A stretch of 64,000 nt of DNA, from positions 94,049 through 158,048 of the forward strand of contig NZ_JAGXJY010000015.1 in NCBI RefSeq assembly GCF_019091085.1. The letters run 5' to 3'. Every line of letters starts with the position of its first letter. Within the stretch, counting starts at the first letter, position 1. The notes beneath the pieces were generated by a model. That model was not told where the DNA came from. It was given only the letters and a program-made list of their open reading frames with translations, and ran no database searches. This document shows positions 24,814-33,657 of the stretch, in pieces. A program made the translations under genes and the position numbers. This DNA comes from Mesorhizobium sp. GbtcB19. GTDB taxonomy: Bacteria; Pseudomonadota; Alphaproteobacteria; Rhizobiales; Rhizobiaceae.

Positions 24814-25283
24814 TGGCTGGTTCTGTCAACAAGGTAATTCTCGTCGGCAACCTCGGCGCCGATCCAGAGGTGCGGCGCTCGAATGCCGGCGACCCTATCG
24901 TCTCCTTCCGCATGGCCACCAGCGAAACCTGGAAGGACAAGGCAAGCGGCGAGCGCAAGGAGCGCACCGAATGGCATAGCGTCGTCATCTCCAACGAGCA
25001 GCTGGCCGAAGTCGCCGAGAAATACCTGAAGAAGGGCATGAAGGTCTATGTCGAGGGCCAGCAGCAGACCCGCAAATGGACCGGCCAGGATGGCATCGAT
25101 CGCTATACGACCGAGACCGTGCTGAACCGCTTCCGCGGCGAGCTGCAGATGCTTGACAAGCTGCCCTCCAACCGCCCGCCAGGCGCCGAGGGCGCCGAAG
25201 ACTACGGCAGCCAGCGCTCGCGCGAAACGCAGAATCAGCGCGGTGGCGGCTCACGCGAGCTCGACGACGAGATCCCGTTCTGA
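24813..25283 (+). CDS. ssb: Single-stranded DNA-binding protein
   Basis: The 156-residue SSB has an OB fold beginning SVNKVILVGNLGADPEVR, the WHSVVI segment, and 'VYVEGQQQTRKW', then a flexible Gly/Arg/Gln tail ending in the acidic tip DDEIPF, which binds partner proteins. It coats single-stranded DNA at phage forks. The ATG overlaps the previous stop; the gene is followed directly by HNH nuclease (ATG at 25,283 overlaps the stop). Confidence 0.96.
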   Translation: MAGSVNKVILVGNLGADPEVRRSNAGDPIVSFRMATSETWKDKASGERKERTEWHSVVISNEQLAEVAEKYLKKGMKVYVEGQQQTRKWTGQDGIDRYTTETVLNRFRGELQMLDKLPSNRPPGAEGAEDYGSQRSRETQNQRGGGSRELDDEIPF

Positions 25284-25618
25284 TGAACGCGCCGCTGTCC
25301 CGCCGCGACCTGATCCGCGCCAAGATCGCGGCCCGCGTCCAGATCGTCGATCTCGGCTTCGAGACGCCGTGCCATATCTGGACGGGTCCCGATTCGGGCC
25401 AAGGTCGCGGCGGCGGCTATCCGCGCATGGCGCTCGACGGCCAGACCGTCGCCGTCCATCTCGTCGCATGGACCAACGAGCACGGCTTCATCCCCGGCAA
25501 GAAACAGCTGGACCACCGCTGCCGCCATCGCCGCTGCGTCAACCACGAGCACCTCGAGCTCGTCACCCATAGAGAGAACCAGAAGCGCCGCGACCAGGCG
25601 CGCAGGCGGTCCGAATGA
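25283..25618 (+). CDS. HNH endonuclease
   Basis: The 111-residue protein has the HNH core LDHRCRHRRCVNHEHLELVT (about residues 76-95), with the two zinc Cys residues and H/N catalytic residues, and a preceding 'HIWTG.DSGQGRGGGYPRM' segment. Similar phage HNH proteins nick or cleave DNA in packaging or as free-standing homing nucleases; here it lies in the recombination block, not next to terminase. Overlaps the next gene by 4 bases. Confidence 0.88.
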   Translation: MNAPLSRRDLIRAKIAARVQIVDLGFETPCHIWTGPDSGQGRGGGYPRMALDGQTVAVHLVAWTNEHGFIPGKKQLDHRCRHRRCVNHEHLELVTHRENQKRRDQARRRSE

Positions 25619-26025
25619 GCGCCGCGGCCGACATCGACGACGACACGCCGATTCGGCTGCAGGAGGCGTGCGACCGCTTTTTCGGTGGACGGTTGACCCC
25701 GAAAGCCTTGCGCGCCGAGGCCCGCAAGGGGAATTTGACAATCGAGCAGATCGCCAACAAGGATTTCGTCACCCCGTCAGCCATCAGGGAAATGCGCGAA
25801 AGATGCCGCGTCGCCAAAGCCCGCCCCGCCTCGTCACCCGCCTCGATCGCGACGGCGTCAGGCGGCTCGTCATCCGCGACGGGTCCGTTTACAAGCGAAC
25901 GGGATGCCTTGTTGGCGAAACTGAAAGCGCGGCGGAAAAGCTCGCGGAATACATCGGCCAAAAGAGGCAAAAGCCAGTCGCCGTCGAACGTGGTCCCGAT
26001 CACATCTCGGTCGCCGCGGCGCTAG
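25615..26025 (+). CDS. Excisionase-like DNA-binding protein
   Basis: The first about 65 residues (PIRLQEACDRFFGGRLTPKALRAEA and KDFVTPSAIREMRE) look like a MerR/Xis-type DNA-binding domain. The remaining 70 residues are Ser/Arg/Lys-rich low complexity and coincide with the integrase N-terminus in another frame (223 bp overlap, from 25,803). So the C-terminal tail may be overprinted and functionally unimportant. Position directly before the integrase supports a directionality-factor role. Confidence 0.7.
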   Translation: MSAAADIDDDTPIRLQEACDRFFGGRLTPKALRAEARKGNLTIEQIANKDFVTPSAIREMRERCRVAKARPASSPASIATASGGSSSATGPFTSERDALLAKLKARRKSSRNTSAKRGKSQSPSNVVPITSRSPRR

Positions 26026-26864
26026 ACCACTACGTCACCGCCAAGCAGTCGCGCGGCGAGGATACCACGGCGATCGACGGCCGCGTCGCCTTCCTCACCG
26101 AATTCTGGGGCGACAAGCCGCTCTCCGAGATCTCCGGCGACACCTGCCGCGAGTACGCCGCCAGCCGCAAGCGCCGGGCGGCCGCACGGCGCGAGCTGGA
26201 GGATCTCCGCGCTGCCGTCAACCTTTTCTCGAAGGAGAGGCGGCTGAACTTCCGGCCGCATTTCGACCTGCCCGACAAGCCGGTGGCGCGGGAGCGCTGG
26301 CTGACGCGCGAGGAAGCGGCCGAGCTCCTGCGCGGAGCGCTCCGCTTGCGGCGCGCAAGGCCGAAGACCTATGAATGCCTGCCGCGCTTCATCCTGATCG
26401 GCCTCTACACCGGCACCAGGCACTCGGCCATCCTGGAACTCAACTGGAACCGCGGCCCGTCGGGCGGCTGGCCGGACCTCGATGCCGGCGTGCTTTACCG
26501 CCGCGGCGAGCGCGTGCGCGAGACGACCAAACGCCGGCCGCCGATGCGCCTGCCGCGCCGCCTGATGGCGCACCTGAAGCGCTGGCGCCTGAAGGACGGC
26601 GGCAAGGGCACGGTCATCCATGCCAAGGGCGGCGAGCCGATCGGCCTGATGCGCAAGAGCTTCGAGGCCGCCCGCATCGAGGCAGGCCTCGGCGACGAGG
26701 TCACGCCGCACATCCTGCGCCATACCAGGGCGACCTGGCTGATGCAGCGAAGGGTGCCGATCTGGGATGCCGCCGGCTCGCTCGGCATGACCGTCAAGCA
26801 GATGGAATCGACCTACGGTCACCATCATCCAGACTTCCAGCAGGCCGCCGCCGATGCCTACTGA
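25803..26864 (+). CDS. Tyrosine integrase of the prophage
   Basis: The 353-residue recombinase has Arg206 (TGTRHSAIL), His303 and Arg306 (HILRHTRATW) and the nucleophile Tyr338 (STYGHHHPD). The usual LGH is LGM here (Met329), so one of the usual His/Trp positions is changed. It cuts and rejoins DNA at the attachment site in the adjacent tRNA-Val. The ATG at 25,803 (MPRRQSPPRL) is chosen because an earlier reading would continue through unrelated sequence within the excisionase-like gene. The stop lies 110 bp from the tRNA 3' end. Confidence 0.95.
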   Translation: MPRRQSPPRLVTRLDRDGVRRLVIRDGSVYKRTGCLVGETESAAEKLAEYIGQKRQKPVAVERGPDHISVAAALDHYVTAKQSRGEDTTAIDGRVAFLTEFWGDKPLSEISGDTCREYAASRKRRAAARRELEDLRAAVNLFSKERRLNFRPHFDLPDKPVARERWLTREEAAELLRGALRLRRARPKTYECLPRFILIGLYTGTRHSAILELNWNRGPSGGWPDLDAGVLYRRGERVRETTKRRPPMRLPRRLMAHLKRWRLKDGGKGTVIHAKGGEPIGLMRKSFEAARIEAGLGDEVTPHILRHTRATWLMQRRVPIWDAAGSLGMTVKQMESTYGHHHPDFQQAAADAY

Positions 26865-26973
26865 GCGCCCGAAAACTGCCCGAAAAACCGCGTTTCTGGG
26901 CGCATATCTGGGCGCAAGCGCCGCCGCCCGGCCGAAGCCTGACGCGCACCGCATTGAAATCATTGAGAAAAAC

Positions 26974-27049
<76 letters not shown>

Positions 27050-27267
27050 GCTTGAGCGCGGACCTTTAAGCAGTTAGAGCCGCATCCGCAAGGCCAAATG
27101 AACGGACAGCGTGCCCGTCGCGGTGCGGTTTTCCCCAGCCCGGGCGCCGCTGTCAAAAAACCTTCTCCTGATTGCTGTTATGCTTCAATGCCGCGCTTGA
27201 CACCCGCAAACGAACCCCTTATCCAGCGCCCCAACGACGAACACGGCTGACACGTGCTCGTCAGTGC

Positions 27268-27344
27268 GCGGGTGTAGCTCAGTCGGTTAGAGTGCCGGCC
27301 TGTCACGCCGGAGGTCGCGGGTTCGAGCCCCGTCACTCGCGCCA
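27268..27344 (+). tRNA. tRNA-Asp (anticodon GUC)
   Basis: Acceptor GCGGGTG/CACTCGC, anticodon stem CCGGC/GCCGG with loop CTGTCAC (anticodon GTC), T-arm GGTTCGAGCCC, CCA encoded. 77 bases. Confidence 0.97.
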
Positions 27345-27661
27345 TTTCCCTCAGGGGATCAATTGGAAAATTCGACTTACGCAAGCGCGCTTCGACGCGG
27401 GTTCCGGTTGTTGCGCAGAACGCCACCGTGACAGCATCGGAGATTCGATTGCCGGCCGGCATCATGCTCTTCCGTCATCCATCGCCTCAAGGATGATTGT
27501 CCGGTCTACATCGCTGCAATCGGCGCCGTGATGGCTATTGCCCTGACTATTTTGGTAACCAAAAGAGGTTTTTCAGCCGTTTGCACGATGGAATTTTAGC
27601 AATCGCTGATATAAGTGCTGATTTAGCTGGCTGGCTCACAACGGCTGGCTAGGCCCGACAG
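27345..27661. other. Non-coding stretch after tRNA-Asp
   Basis: No convincing gene, repeat or terminator is visible in these 317 bp; composition is AT-richer than the coding neighbourhood. Confidence 0.5.
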
Positions 27662-27859
27662 TCACAGCCGCACACCCAAACGGCGGCTGTCGGGCCACTT
27701 ACAGGCAGACGTCACCGGATGATTTGACGCGCATTCCGGCGGTGTAGCCTTGAGCACCGCATGCCAGATGCCGCGCGACTTCCGCACTTCAGCCGCAACG
27801 AAAAACGACGGGACCTGCCCGCCGTTTCCTCTTCCAAGAATCGACTGTTCCAGCGACAT
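27662..27859 (-). CDS. Doubtful small ORF
   Basis: A 65-codon frame from ATG 27,859 (MSLEQSILGRGNGG) to 27,662, extendable to a TTG at 27,922. There is no good ribosome site and no recognised family. Listed only because the sequence contains a plausible 'SFFVAAEVRKSRGIWHAVL' segment. Confidence 0.25.
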   Translation of the reverse strand: MSLEQSILGRGNGGQVPSFFVAAEVRKSRGIWHAVLKATPPECASNHPVTSACKWPDSRRLGVRL

Positions 27860-27966
27860 GCCGCCGCGCGAGTATCGCAGCAGGTTTGCCAACTGAGGGC
27901 CTTTGTCCGGGAACCATTCCAATCTTGTCTCGTTCAGCCCACGGGCGAAAATGACGGGAGATCAAG

Positions 27967-28170
27967 ATGGCTGTGAGATGCCGCATTTCGATCGATGACG
28001 CCAGGGATGTCGACGAGCTCGCCTTCCAGGAGTTGCCACGGGTCGGTGAGAGCGTGTCGATGCCGGTCGAAGGATCGAGCAAGGACCTTCGCGTCCTGCG
28101 CGTCGTGCACATGCCCGGCAGCGAGCAAGGCGCGACGACGATGCTGGAGCTGACCAGCAGGATTCTGTAG
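27967..28170 (+). CDS. Small conserved-type hypothetical protein (67 aa)
   Basis: MAVRCRISIDDARDVDELAFQ... has a GGGAG site 7 bases before its ATG and balanced, protein-like composition with 'PRVGESVSMPVEG' and 'RVVHMPGS'. It stands alone. I cannot assign function. Confidence 0.55.
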   Translation: MAVRCRISIDDARDVDELAFQELPRVGESVSMPVEGSSKDLRVLRVVHMPGSEQGATTMLELTSRIL

Positions 28171-28194
28171 CGCTGTGCCGCGCCCGATCTGGAA

Positions 28195-28293
28195 TCACTC
28201 GCCCAGGACGACACCGGAGGCGACAATCTGGGCCGTTCGCGCGGTGAGCTTCTCGCGCCTTACAAGCGTTGGCTTTTGATAGGGCTTTTTCAT
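28195..28293 (-). CDS. Candidate short RiPP-type precursor peptide
   Basis: A 32-residue frame, MKKPYQKPTLVRREKLTART followed by a hydrophobic tail ending LGE. The N-terminal K-K-x-Y-x-K-P-T-L...R..KL...T pattern resembles leader parts of short 'putative RiPP precursor' peptides of rhizobia and of lasso-type leaders. No modifying enzyme is adjacent. A longer in-frame reading upstream (to 28,395) has no such pattern. Upstream GGTGGG could serve as a weak ribosome site. Confidence 0.45.
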   Translation of the reverse strand: MKKPYQKPTLVRREKLTARTAQIVASGVVLGE

Positions 28294-28521
28294 CCCACCG
28301 TTCCGGAAGACTGCCTTGTGTCGGTCAAGACAGTGAACGCCCGCGCACTCGTTGCGTTCCGAAGGGCGGGTTGATGGCTGAATTCGACCAGTCATGGGCG
28401 CGCGGGATTGCGGGTAAGCATGTCACCCAAAAACTGCGCAGCGGTGTGGGACGACGATATGCGGCTTGCTGGTGCAGGCACGCGTACCCGACTGTGCTCG
28501 AACGGGCTAGCGCGGACGCGC

Positions 28522-28752
28522 TCAATGGACTGGTGGCGAGGAACTTGCCGATACCAAGTCTGCCTCAGTGCCTTCCGACCCCCGTCTGTAGATCAGCCGG
28601 ACCGCCAGTCCGACATATCCGACCTGAAGAATGATCATCGCGACGATGGCCCAGCCGACCGCCTTCCAGATCGAGCCTGTCTCCAGCTCTGCACAGATCG
28701 CCGTGATGAACGACGTGGCGAACATGCCCACTAGAAATTGAGGAAAATACAT
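28522..28752 (-). CDS. ExoX-like small membrane protein
   Basis: The 76-residue product has two hydrophobic segments (about FLVGMFATSFITAICAEL and AVGWAIVAMIILQVGYVGL) and a short basic tail, matching the layout of ExoX, the exopolysaccharide-production repressor of rhizobia, and its many small paralogues. It would act in the inner membrane. Start chosen at MYFPQF; ATG 28,758 and GTG 28,764 are also in frame. Function by similarity of layout only. Confidence 0.6.
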   Translation of the reverse strand: MYFPQFLVGMFATSFITAICAELETGSIWKAVGWAIVAMIILQVGYVGLAVRLIYRRGSEGTEADLVSASSSPPVH

Positions 28753-29092
28753 CGGCATTGGCACCCAAGGCTTCGCGTTTCAGGCGGCCCTCAACTCGCC
28801 GCTAAAGAGCCCGCCGCCCCATTCGCGGAGCGGCGAGGCCCCCCAAATTTGCCCCCCGGCTACCGGGGCACAGTCCCACCCCGGCATCGCTGACAGTGCA
28901 ATTGCAGTGCCAGACACAGTGACCCATTACGGGACACCTATGCGGCCGAGGCAAGACGTCGGCGCCGAATAACATTAACCGTGGCTAATATGCCACCATG
29001 GTCGCAAGAGGCCGAATCATGAGGGTTGCGGCAGGCCCCCGTCGGGAGCGATGCTCGGTGCGCCGGTGAGGCTGTGCGCGAGGCTGGCGACT
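28753..29092. other. Non-coding stretch with a short palindrome
   Basis: No gene is visible. A TGCAATTGCA palindrome lies near 28,897-28,906 within repeated CAGTG steps. Nothing else can be assigned. Confidence 0.4.
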
Positions 29093-30022
29093 TCAAGCCC
29101 GCGCCAGCAGCGCCTCGACCTCATTGAGGGACGGCATTGACGGCGCCGTGCCTGGGCGGGTCACCGAGATGCCCGCGACCGCGCAGGCGAAACGCACGGC
29201 CTGAAGCGGCTCGACACCCTTGGCAAGTGCTGCAGCCAGGCCGCCGTTGAACGCATCGCCCGCCCCCGTGGTCTCGACCACCGGGCCGGCATTGACCGCG
29301 CCGACATGCTCGGAACGGTTCTTCGTGTGAAGCAACGCGCCCTTCTCGCCGAGCGTCACGATGACGGCTCCGACCCCCTTGGCCAGCAGCGCATCGGCGG
29401 CGCGGCGGGCGTCGTCGATCGACGACACCTTGATGCCGGTCAGCCCTTCGGCTTCGGTCTCGTTGGGCGTGACATAGTCGCAGAGCGTGTAGATGCGGTC
29501 CGGAAGGCTGGCGGCAGGCGCCGGGTTGAGGATGGTCGTCACCCCTGCCCCGCGCGCGATCTCGAGCGCCTTCAGCGCCGCGTCGATCGGCTGCTCGAGC
29601 TGCGTGACGAACACGCCGGCGGACCGGATCAGGCCGGCATGCGCCTCGATGTCCTGGGGCGAGATCAGCATCGCCGCACCCGGGCTGACGATGATGGCGT
29701 TGTTGCCTGTCCCTTCCTCGACGAAGATATAGGCCGCACCCGTATAGCTGTCGGGCGTATCGATGACGGCGCTCTTCACGCCGGCATCGTTCCAGGTCTG
29801 CTTGGCCATGTCGGCGAAGGCATCGACGCCGAGACGCGTCAGGAAGGTGATGTCGGCGCCGAGCTTGCCGGCCGCCACCGCCTGGTTCGAGCCCTTCCCG
29901 CCGGGGCCGAGCTTGAAGGAATTGCCGAGGATCGTCTCGCCTATGCGCGGCTGGCGGTCGGCGCGATAGGCGGTGTCGGCGACGAACACGCCCAGGATCA
30001 CAACAGGCTTGCCGGCTGCCAT
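29093..30022 (-). CDS. rbsK: Ribokinase family sugar kinase
   Basis: The 309-residue PfkB-family kinase has the N-terminal GG signature (KLGPGGKGSNQAVAAGKLGAD, first G near residue 37) and the C-terminal anion-hole motif ETTGAGDAFNGGLAAAL with the catalytic Asp. It phosphorylates ribose or a related sugar using ATP. The ATG at 30,022 has GGAG 8 bases upstream and follows the RbsD gene's stop by 4 bases; the two are co-transcribed behind the ABC ATPase. The actual sugar is set by the whole locus and is unknown. Confidence 0.9.
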   Translation of the reverse strand: MAAGKPVVILGVFVADTAYRADRQPRIGETILGNSFKLGPGGKGSNQAVAAGKLGADITFLTRLGVDAFADMAKQTWNDAGVKSAVIDTPDSYTGAAYIFVEEGTGNNAIIVSPGAAMLISPQDIEAHAGLIRSAGVFVTQLEQPIDAALKALEIARGAGVTTILNPAPAASLPDRIYTLCDYVTPNETEAEGLTGIKVSSIDDARRAADALLAKGVGAVIVTLGEKGALLHTKNRSEHVGAVNAGPVVETTGAGDAFNGGLAAALAKGVEPLQAVRFACAVAGISVTRPGTAPSMPSLNEVEALLARA

Positions 30023-30026
30023 GATC

Positions 30027-30479
30027 TTACTCCGCATCCGGCGGCACGACGCCCTTGCGGAAGGCAAAGCAGCCATAGAAGCGGCGTTCGCCGGTCTGGA
30101 TCACGCAATAGGCCTTCTTCGAGCGCTCGTAGAAGGCATAGCGCTCGATCGAGATCATCGGCCAGGGCTTGCCTTCGGCCGCGTCGATCTCCTTCTGCAC
30201 CTCCTTCTGCACCGGCGGGATCTCGTTCGGCTTGCCGACGATCTCCATGCGCGCGGCCGCGTCGTTGACGAACGTATCGAGCGGATAGAGCGACAGCACC
30301 GCCTTCACCACGTCCGCCGCCGTCGCATCGATGCGCAGCACCTTGCCGAGCACGGTCTGCCGCGCCACCGAATCGGACGGGAAATTGGTGTCGGCGATGA
30401 TCAGGTCGTCGCCATGGCCCATCGCCCGCAGCGCCTGGAGCACATCGGCATTGAGCAGCGGATTGATCCCTTTGAGCAT
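30027..30479 (-). CDS. RbsD/FucU-family sugar mutarotase
   Basis: The 150-residue protein starts MLKGINPLLNADVLQALRAMGHGD, with the conserved His in GHGD (residue 22) and 'ADTNFP', as in RbsD/FucU pyranase-mutarotases that interconvert sugar ring forms for uptake or kinase. The C-terminal 'YAFYERSKKAYCVIQTGERRFYG' is also typical of FucU. FucU-like features slightly outweigh RbsD. It is paired with ribokinase. Confidence 0.88.
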   Translation of the reverse strand: MLKGINPLLNADVLQALRAMGHGDDLIIADTNFPSDSVARQTVLGKVLRIDATAADVVKAVLSLYPLDTFVNDAAARMEIVGKPNEIPPVQKEVQKEIDAAEGKPWPMISIERYAFYERSKKAYCVIQTGERRFYGCFAFRKGVVPPDAE

Positions 30480-30510
30480 GGTTCCCTCATGGAAGTCTGT
30501 GTGCGGTCTG

Positions 30511-30562
30511 GAGCAATTCCAGGAAAGGTGTGAGCGGTTTTCCGTCCGGAACTGCGTGAAGG
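30511..30562. repeat. Intergenic palindromic repeat, GAGCAATTCC family, copy 1
   Basis: GAGCAATTCCAGGAAAG, then CGGTTTTCCGTCCGGAACTGCG: nested inverted repeats (GCAATTCC/GGAA(T/C)TGC and GGAAA/TTTCC). Other copies are at 44,744, 51,122 and 62,672. It lies between RbsD and the ABC ATPase. Confidence 0.8.
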
Positions 30563-30563
30563 T

Positions 30564-31622
<1,059 letters not shown>

Positions 31623-31708
31623 CGTCTCCCCTTCGTCGTTTTTGATGAAGCTAGCCATTGCCCACGGCGAGGGCAAGTCGGTATCTTATAGATAAAAAGT
31701 CATTGTTG

Positions 31709-31728
31709 TTGACAAGGTAATCGATTAC
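31709..31728. promoter_or_regulatory. Divergent promoter with LacI-type operator
   Basis: TTGACA (31,709-31,714) is followed at once by the palindrome GTAATCGATTAC (31,717-31,728), of the size and form of LacI-family operators. It lies in the 277-bp gap between the leftward ABC ATPase and the rightward binding-protein gene. No LacI-family gene is in the window. Confidence 0.6.
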
Positions 31729-31899
31729 GCGAATAGTGACCAGTGCCAATCCGACGCAGGCTTGTTATCCTGAAATCGGAGCTCCGGCGACGCAGGGTGG
31801 GGTCCCACGTCCCCGTATGATCGAGGAGAACCGTAGACCTTTCCACGTCCGAGATTGGCACTTCAATTCAATGGCTGTTGTTCTGGGAGGAACCTGTAG

Positions 31900-33564
31900 A
31901 TGAGAGTCGACCTGTACGAAAAACTGATGCGCGCCGGCGCCAGCCGCCGCGATGTGCTGAAGGGCGCGGCCTCGATGGCCGCGATCGCCGCCGCGTCCGG
32001 CGCCGGGCTCGGCGCGCTGACGAGGCCTGCCGCGGCCGATGACAGCCTGCGCGCGAAGATTTTGCAGATACCCGGCGTCGGCAAAGGCCAGCCGACCGAT
32101 GCAGACTTCCAGAAGGTCGGCGAGCTCTGCCTCGAAGCGACCAAGGCCAATGTCAAGGAAGGCGAGTTCGCCGGTGTCGAGCTCACCTTCATGGGCCTGA
32201 ACAACCAGAACCTGCACAACGTGCTGTTCCGCGGCTTCCTGAAGCCATGGGAAGCCTATACGGGCGCCAAGATCAGCTGGATCGACCTTGCCCAGGCTGA
32301 CTACAACGCCCGCCTGCAGCAGTCGATCGCCACCGGCACCGTCGACTTCGACATCATCGAGATGGGCGCGCCCTTCGAGGGTGACGTCTGCGGCAAGGGC
32401 CTGACCTCGGAGATGCCGGACTGGGTCAAGAAGCAGATCGACTTCGACGACCTCGTCAACTACCTGAAGCCGCCGGTCGGCACCTGGGACGGCAAGCAGT
32501 ATCGCGTCACGATCGACGGCGACACGCACAACTTCAACTACCGCACCGACGTGTTCGCCGACGCCGACCTCGCCAAGCAGTGGAAGGACAGCGGCGCCAC
32601 CACCGAATGGGGTGTGCCGAAGACCTGGCAGGAAGTGCAGGCCGTCACAAAATTCCTCAAGGGTAAGAAGTTCAAGGGCCAGGACGTCTATGGCTATCTG
32701 GACGCGCCCAAGCCCTGGGGCGGTTTCGGCTTCTACTTCCTCGGCAGCCGCGCCACCGCCTATGCCAAGCACCCCGACGACAAGGCCTGGCTGTTCGATG
32801 CCGACACGATGAAGCCGCGCATCAACAATCCGGCCTGGGTGCGCGCCATCCAGGACGTCATCGACGCCCTGCCCTCCGAGCCCGCCGACCAGATCAACGC
32901 CGATCCGAACACGACTGCCTTCCAGCAGTTCCTGGCCGGCACCGGCTCGATGATCCCCTGGTGGGGCGACGTCGGCTCGAACGTCAAGACCAATGACTCT
33001 TCGGTCATCGGCGACGTCACCGGCTTCTCGATCCTGCCGGGCTCCGACGACGTCTACAATTCCAAGACCGGCAAGTGGGAAAAGCTCGCCAGCGGCCCAA
33101 ACTACGCGCCGAACTGCGCCTATCTCGGCTGGGGCGTCTATGTCATGGCCCGCGTCGACAAGGACGAGAAGAAGAAGAAGGCCGCATGGTCCGCCGCCGC
33201 CCATCTCGGCGGCAAGGACCTGTCGATCTGGACGGCGATGTATCCGTCGGGCTTCCAGCCTTACCGCAACTCCCATTTCAACATTCCGGAATGGGTGGCG
33301 GCCGGCTATGACGAAGCCTTCATCACCTCCTACCTCAAGTCGGAAGGCGATAGCTACAACCATCCGAACGCGGCGATCGAGCCGCGCATCCCCGGCATCT
33401 TCCAGTACTACTCGGCCGCCGAGGACATCCTGGCCAACACCTTCGCCGGCAAGATGAAGGCGCAGGAAGGCGCCGACGCCATCGCCGCCGCTTGGGAGAA
33501 GCTGACCGACCAGATCGGTCGCGACAAGCAGGTGAAGCTCTACAAAGCCTCGCTCGGCATGTAA
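31900..33564 (+). CDS. ABC sugar-binding protein, Tat-exported
   Basis: The 554-residue substrate-binding protein has a twin-arginine leader (ASRRDVLKGAASMAAIAAAS) and belongs to the extracellular solute-binding family 1. It binds a carbohydrate in the periplasm and delivers it to the two permeases encoded after it. Size (554) is at the long end of the family. The ligand cannot be told from sequence. A GGGAGG-type ribosome site (31,889-31,894) precedes the ATG. Downstream hairpins probably keep its transcript more abundant than the permease part. Confidence 0.9.
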   Translation: MRVDLYEKLMRAGASRRDVLKGAASMAAIAAASGAGLGALTRPAAADDSLRAKILQIPGVGKGQPTDADFQKVGELCLEATKANVKEGEFAGVELTFMGLNNQNLHNVLFRGFLKPWEAYTGAKISWIDLAQADYNARLQQSIATGTVDFDIIEMGAPFEGDVCGKGLTSEMPDWVKKQIDFDDLVNYLKPPVGTWDGKQYRVTIDGDTHNFNYRTDVFADADLAKQWKDSGATTEWGVPKTWQEVQAVTKFLKGKKFKGQDVYGYLDAPKPWGGFGFYFLGSRATAYAKHPDDKAWLFDADTMKPRINNPAWVRAIQDVIDALPSEPADQINADPNTTAFQQFLAGTGSMIPWWGDVGSNVKTNDSSVIGDVTGFSILPGSDDVYNSKTGKWEKLASGPNYAPNCAYLGWGVYVMARVDKDEKKKKAAWSAAAHLGGKDLSIWTAMYPSGFQPYRNSHFNIPEWVAAGYDEAFITSYLKSEGDSYNHPNAAIEPRIPGIFQYYSAAEDILANTFAGKMKAQEGADAIAAAWEKLTDQIGRDKQVKLYKASLGM

Positions 33565-33581
33565 GCTATCGAAGGGAAGTC

Positions 33582-33635
33582 GCGGCCCGGCGGCACCAGT
33601 CGCCGGGCCGCATCTTTGACCGGCTGCAGCCGGTC
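33582..33635 (+). terminator. Two hairpins after the binding-protein gene
   Basis: GCGGCCCGGCG/CGCCGGGCCGC (33,582-33,611) and GACCGGCTGCAGCCGGTC (33,618-33,635) form stable stems just before the first permease, usual for mRNA stabilisation or partial termination in ABC operons. Confidence 0.7.
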
Positions 33636-33657
33636 GTCAGTCAAAGAGGCGAGAAGC

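Larger units (their letters stand above)
1..26973. mobile_element. Prophage, right part (left end outside window)
   Basis: Contiguous phage genes run from the window start to an integrase whose gene ends 110 bp from the 3' end of a tRNA-Val gene. The order is a divergent layout: a control region near 19.2-20.9 kb, a leftward replication then packaging/head block, and a rightward recombination block ending in the integrase. Head genes follow lambda-like order (terminase small, terminase large, gpW, portal, protease/capsid). Tail, lysis and the second attachment site must lie left of position 1, so completeness and inducibility cannot be judged here. The right boundary is inferred from the integrase-tRNA arrangement; no direct repeat could be compared. 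Confidence 0.93.

Noticed and set aside
27172..27531. Gene overlapping tRNA-Asp
   Set aside because: The frame is open only because it crosses a tRNA gene and non-coding DNA; no ribosome site or domain.
31765..33363. A 532-codon minus-strand frame over the binding-protein gene
   Set aside because: Antisense to a complete ABC binding protein with Tat leader; composition typical of shadows.
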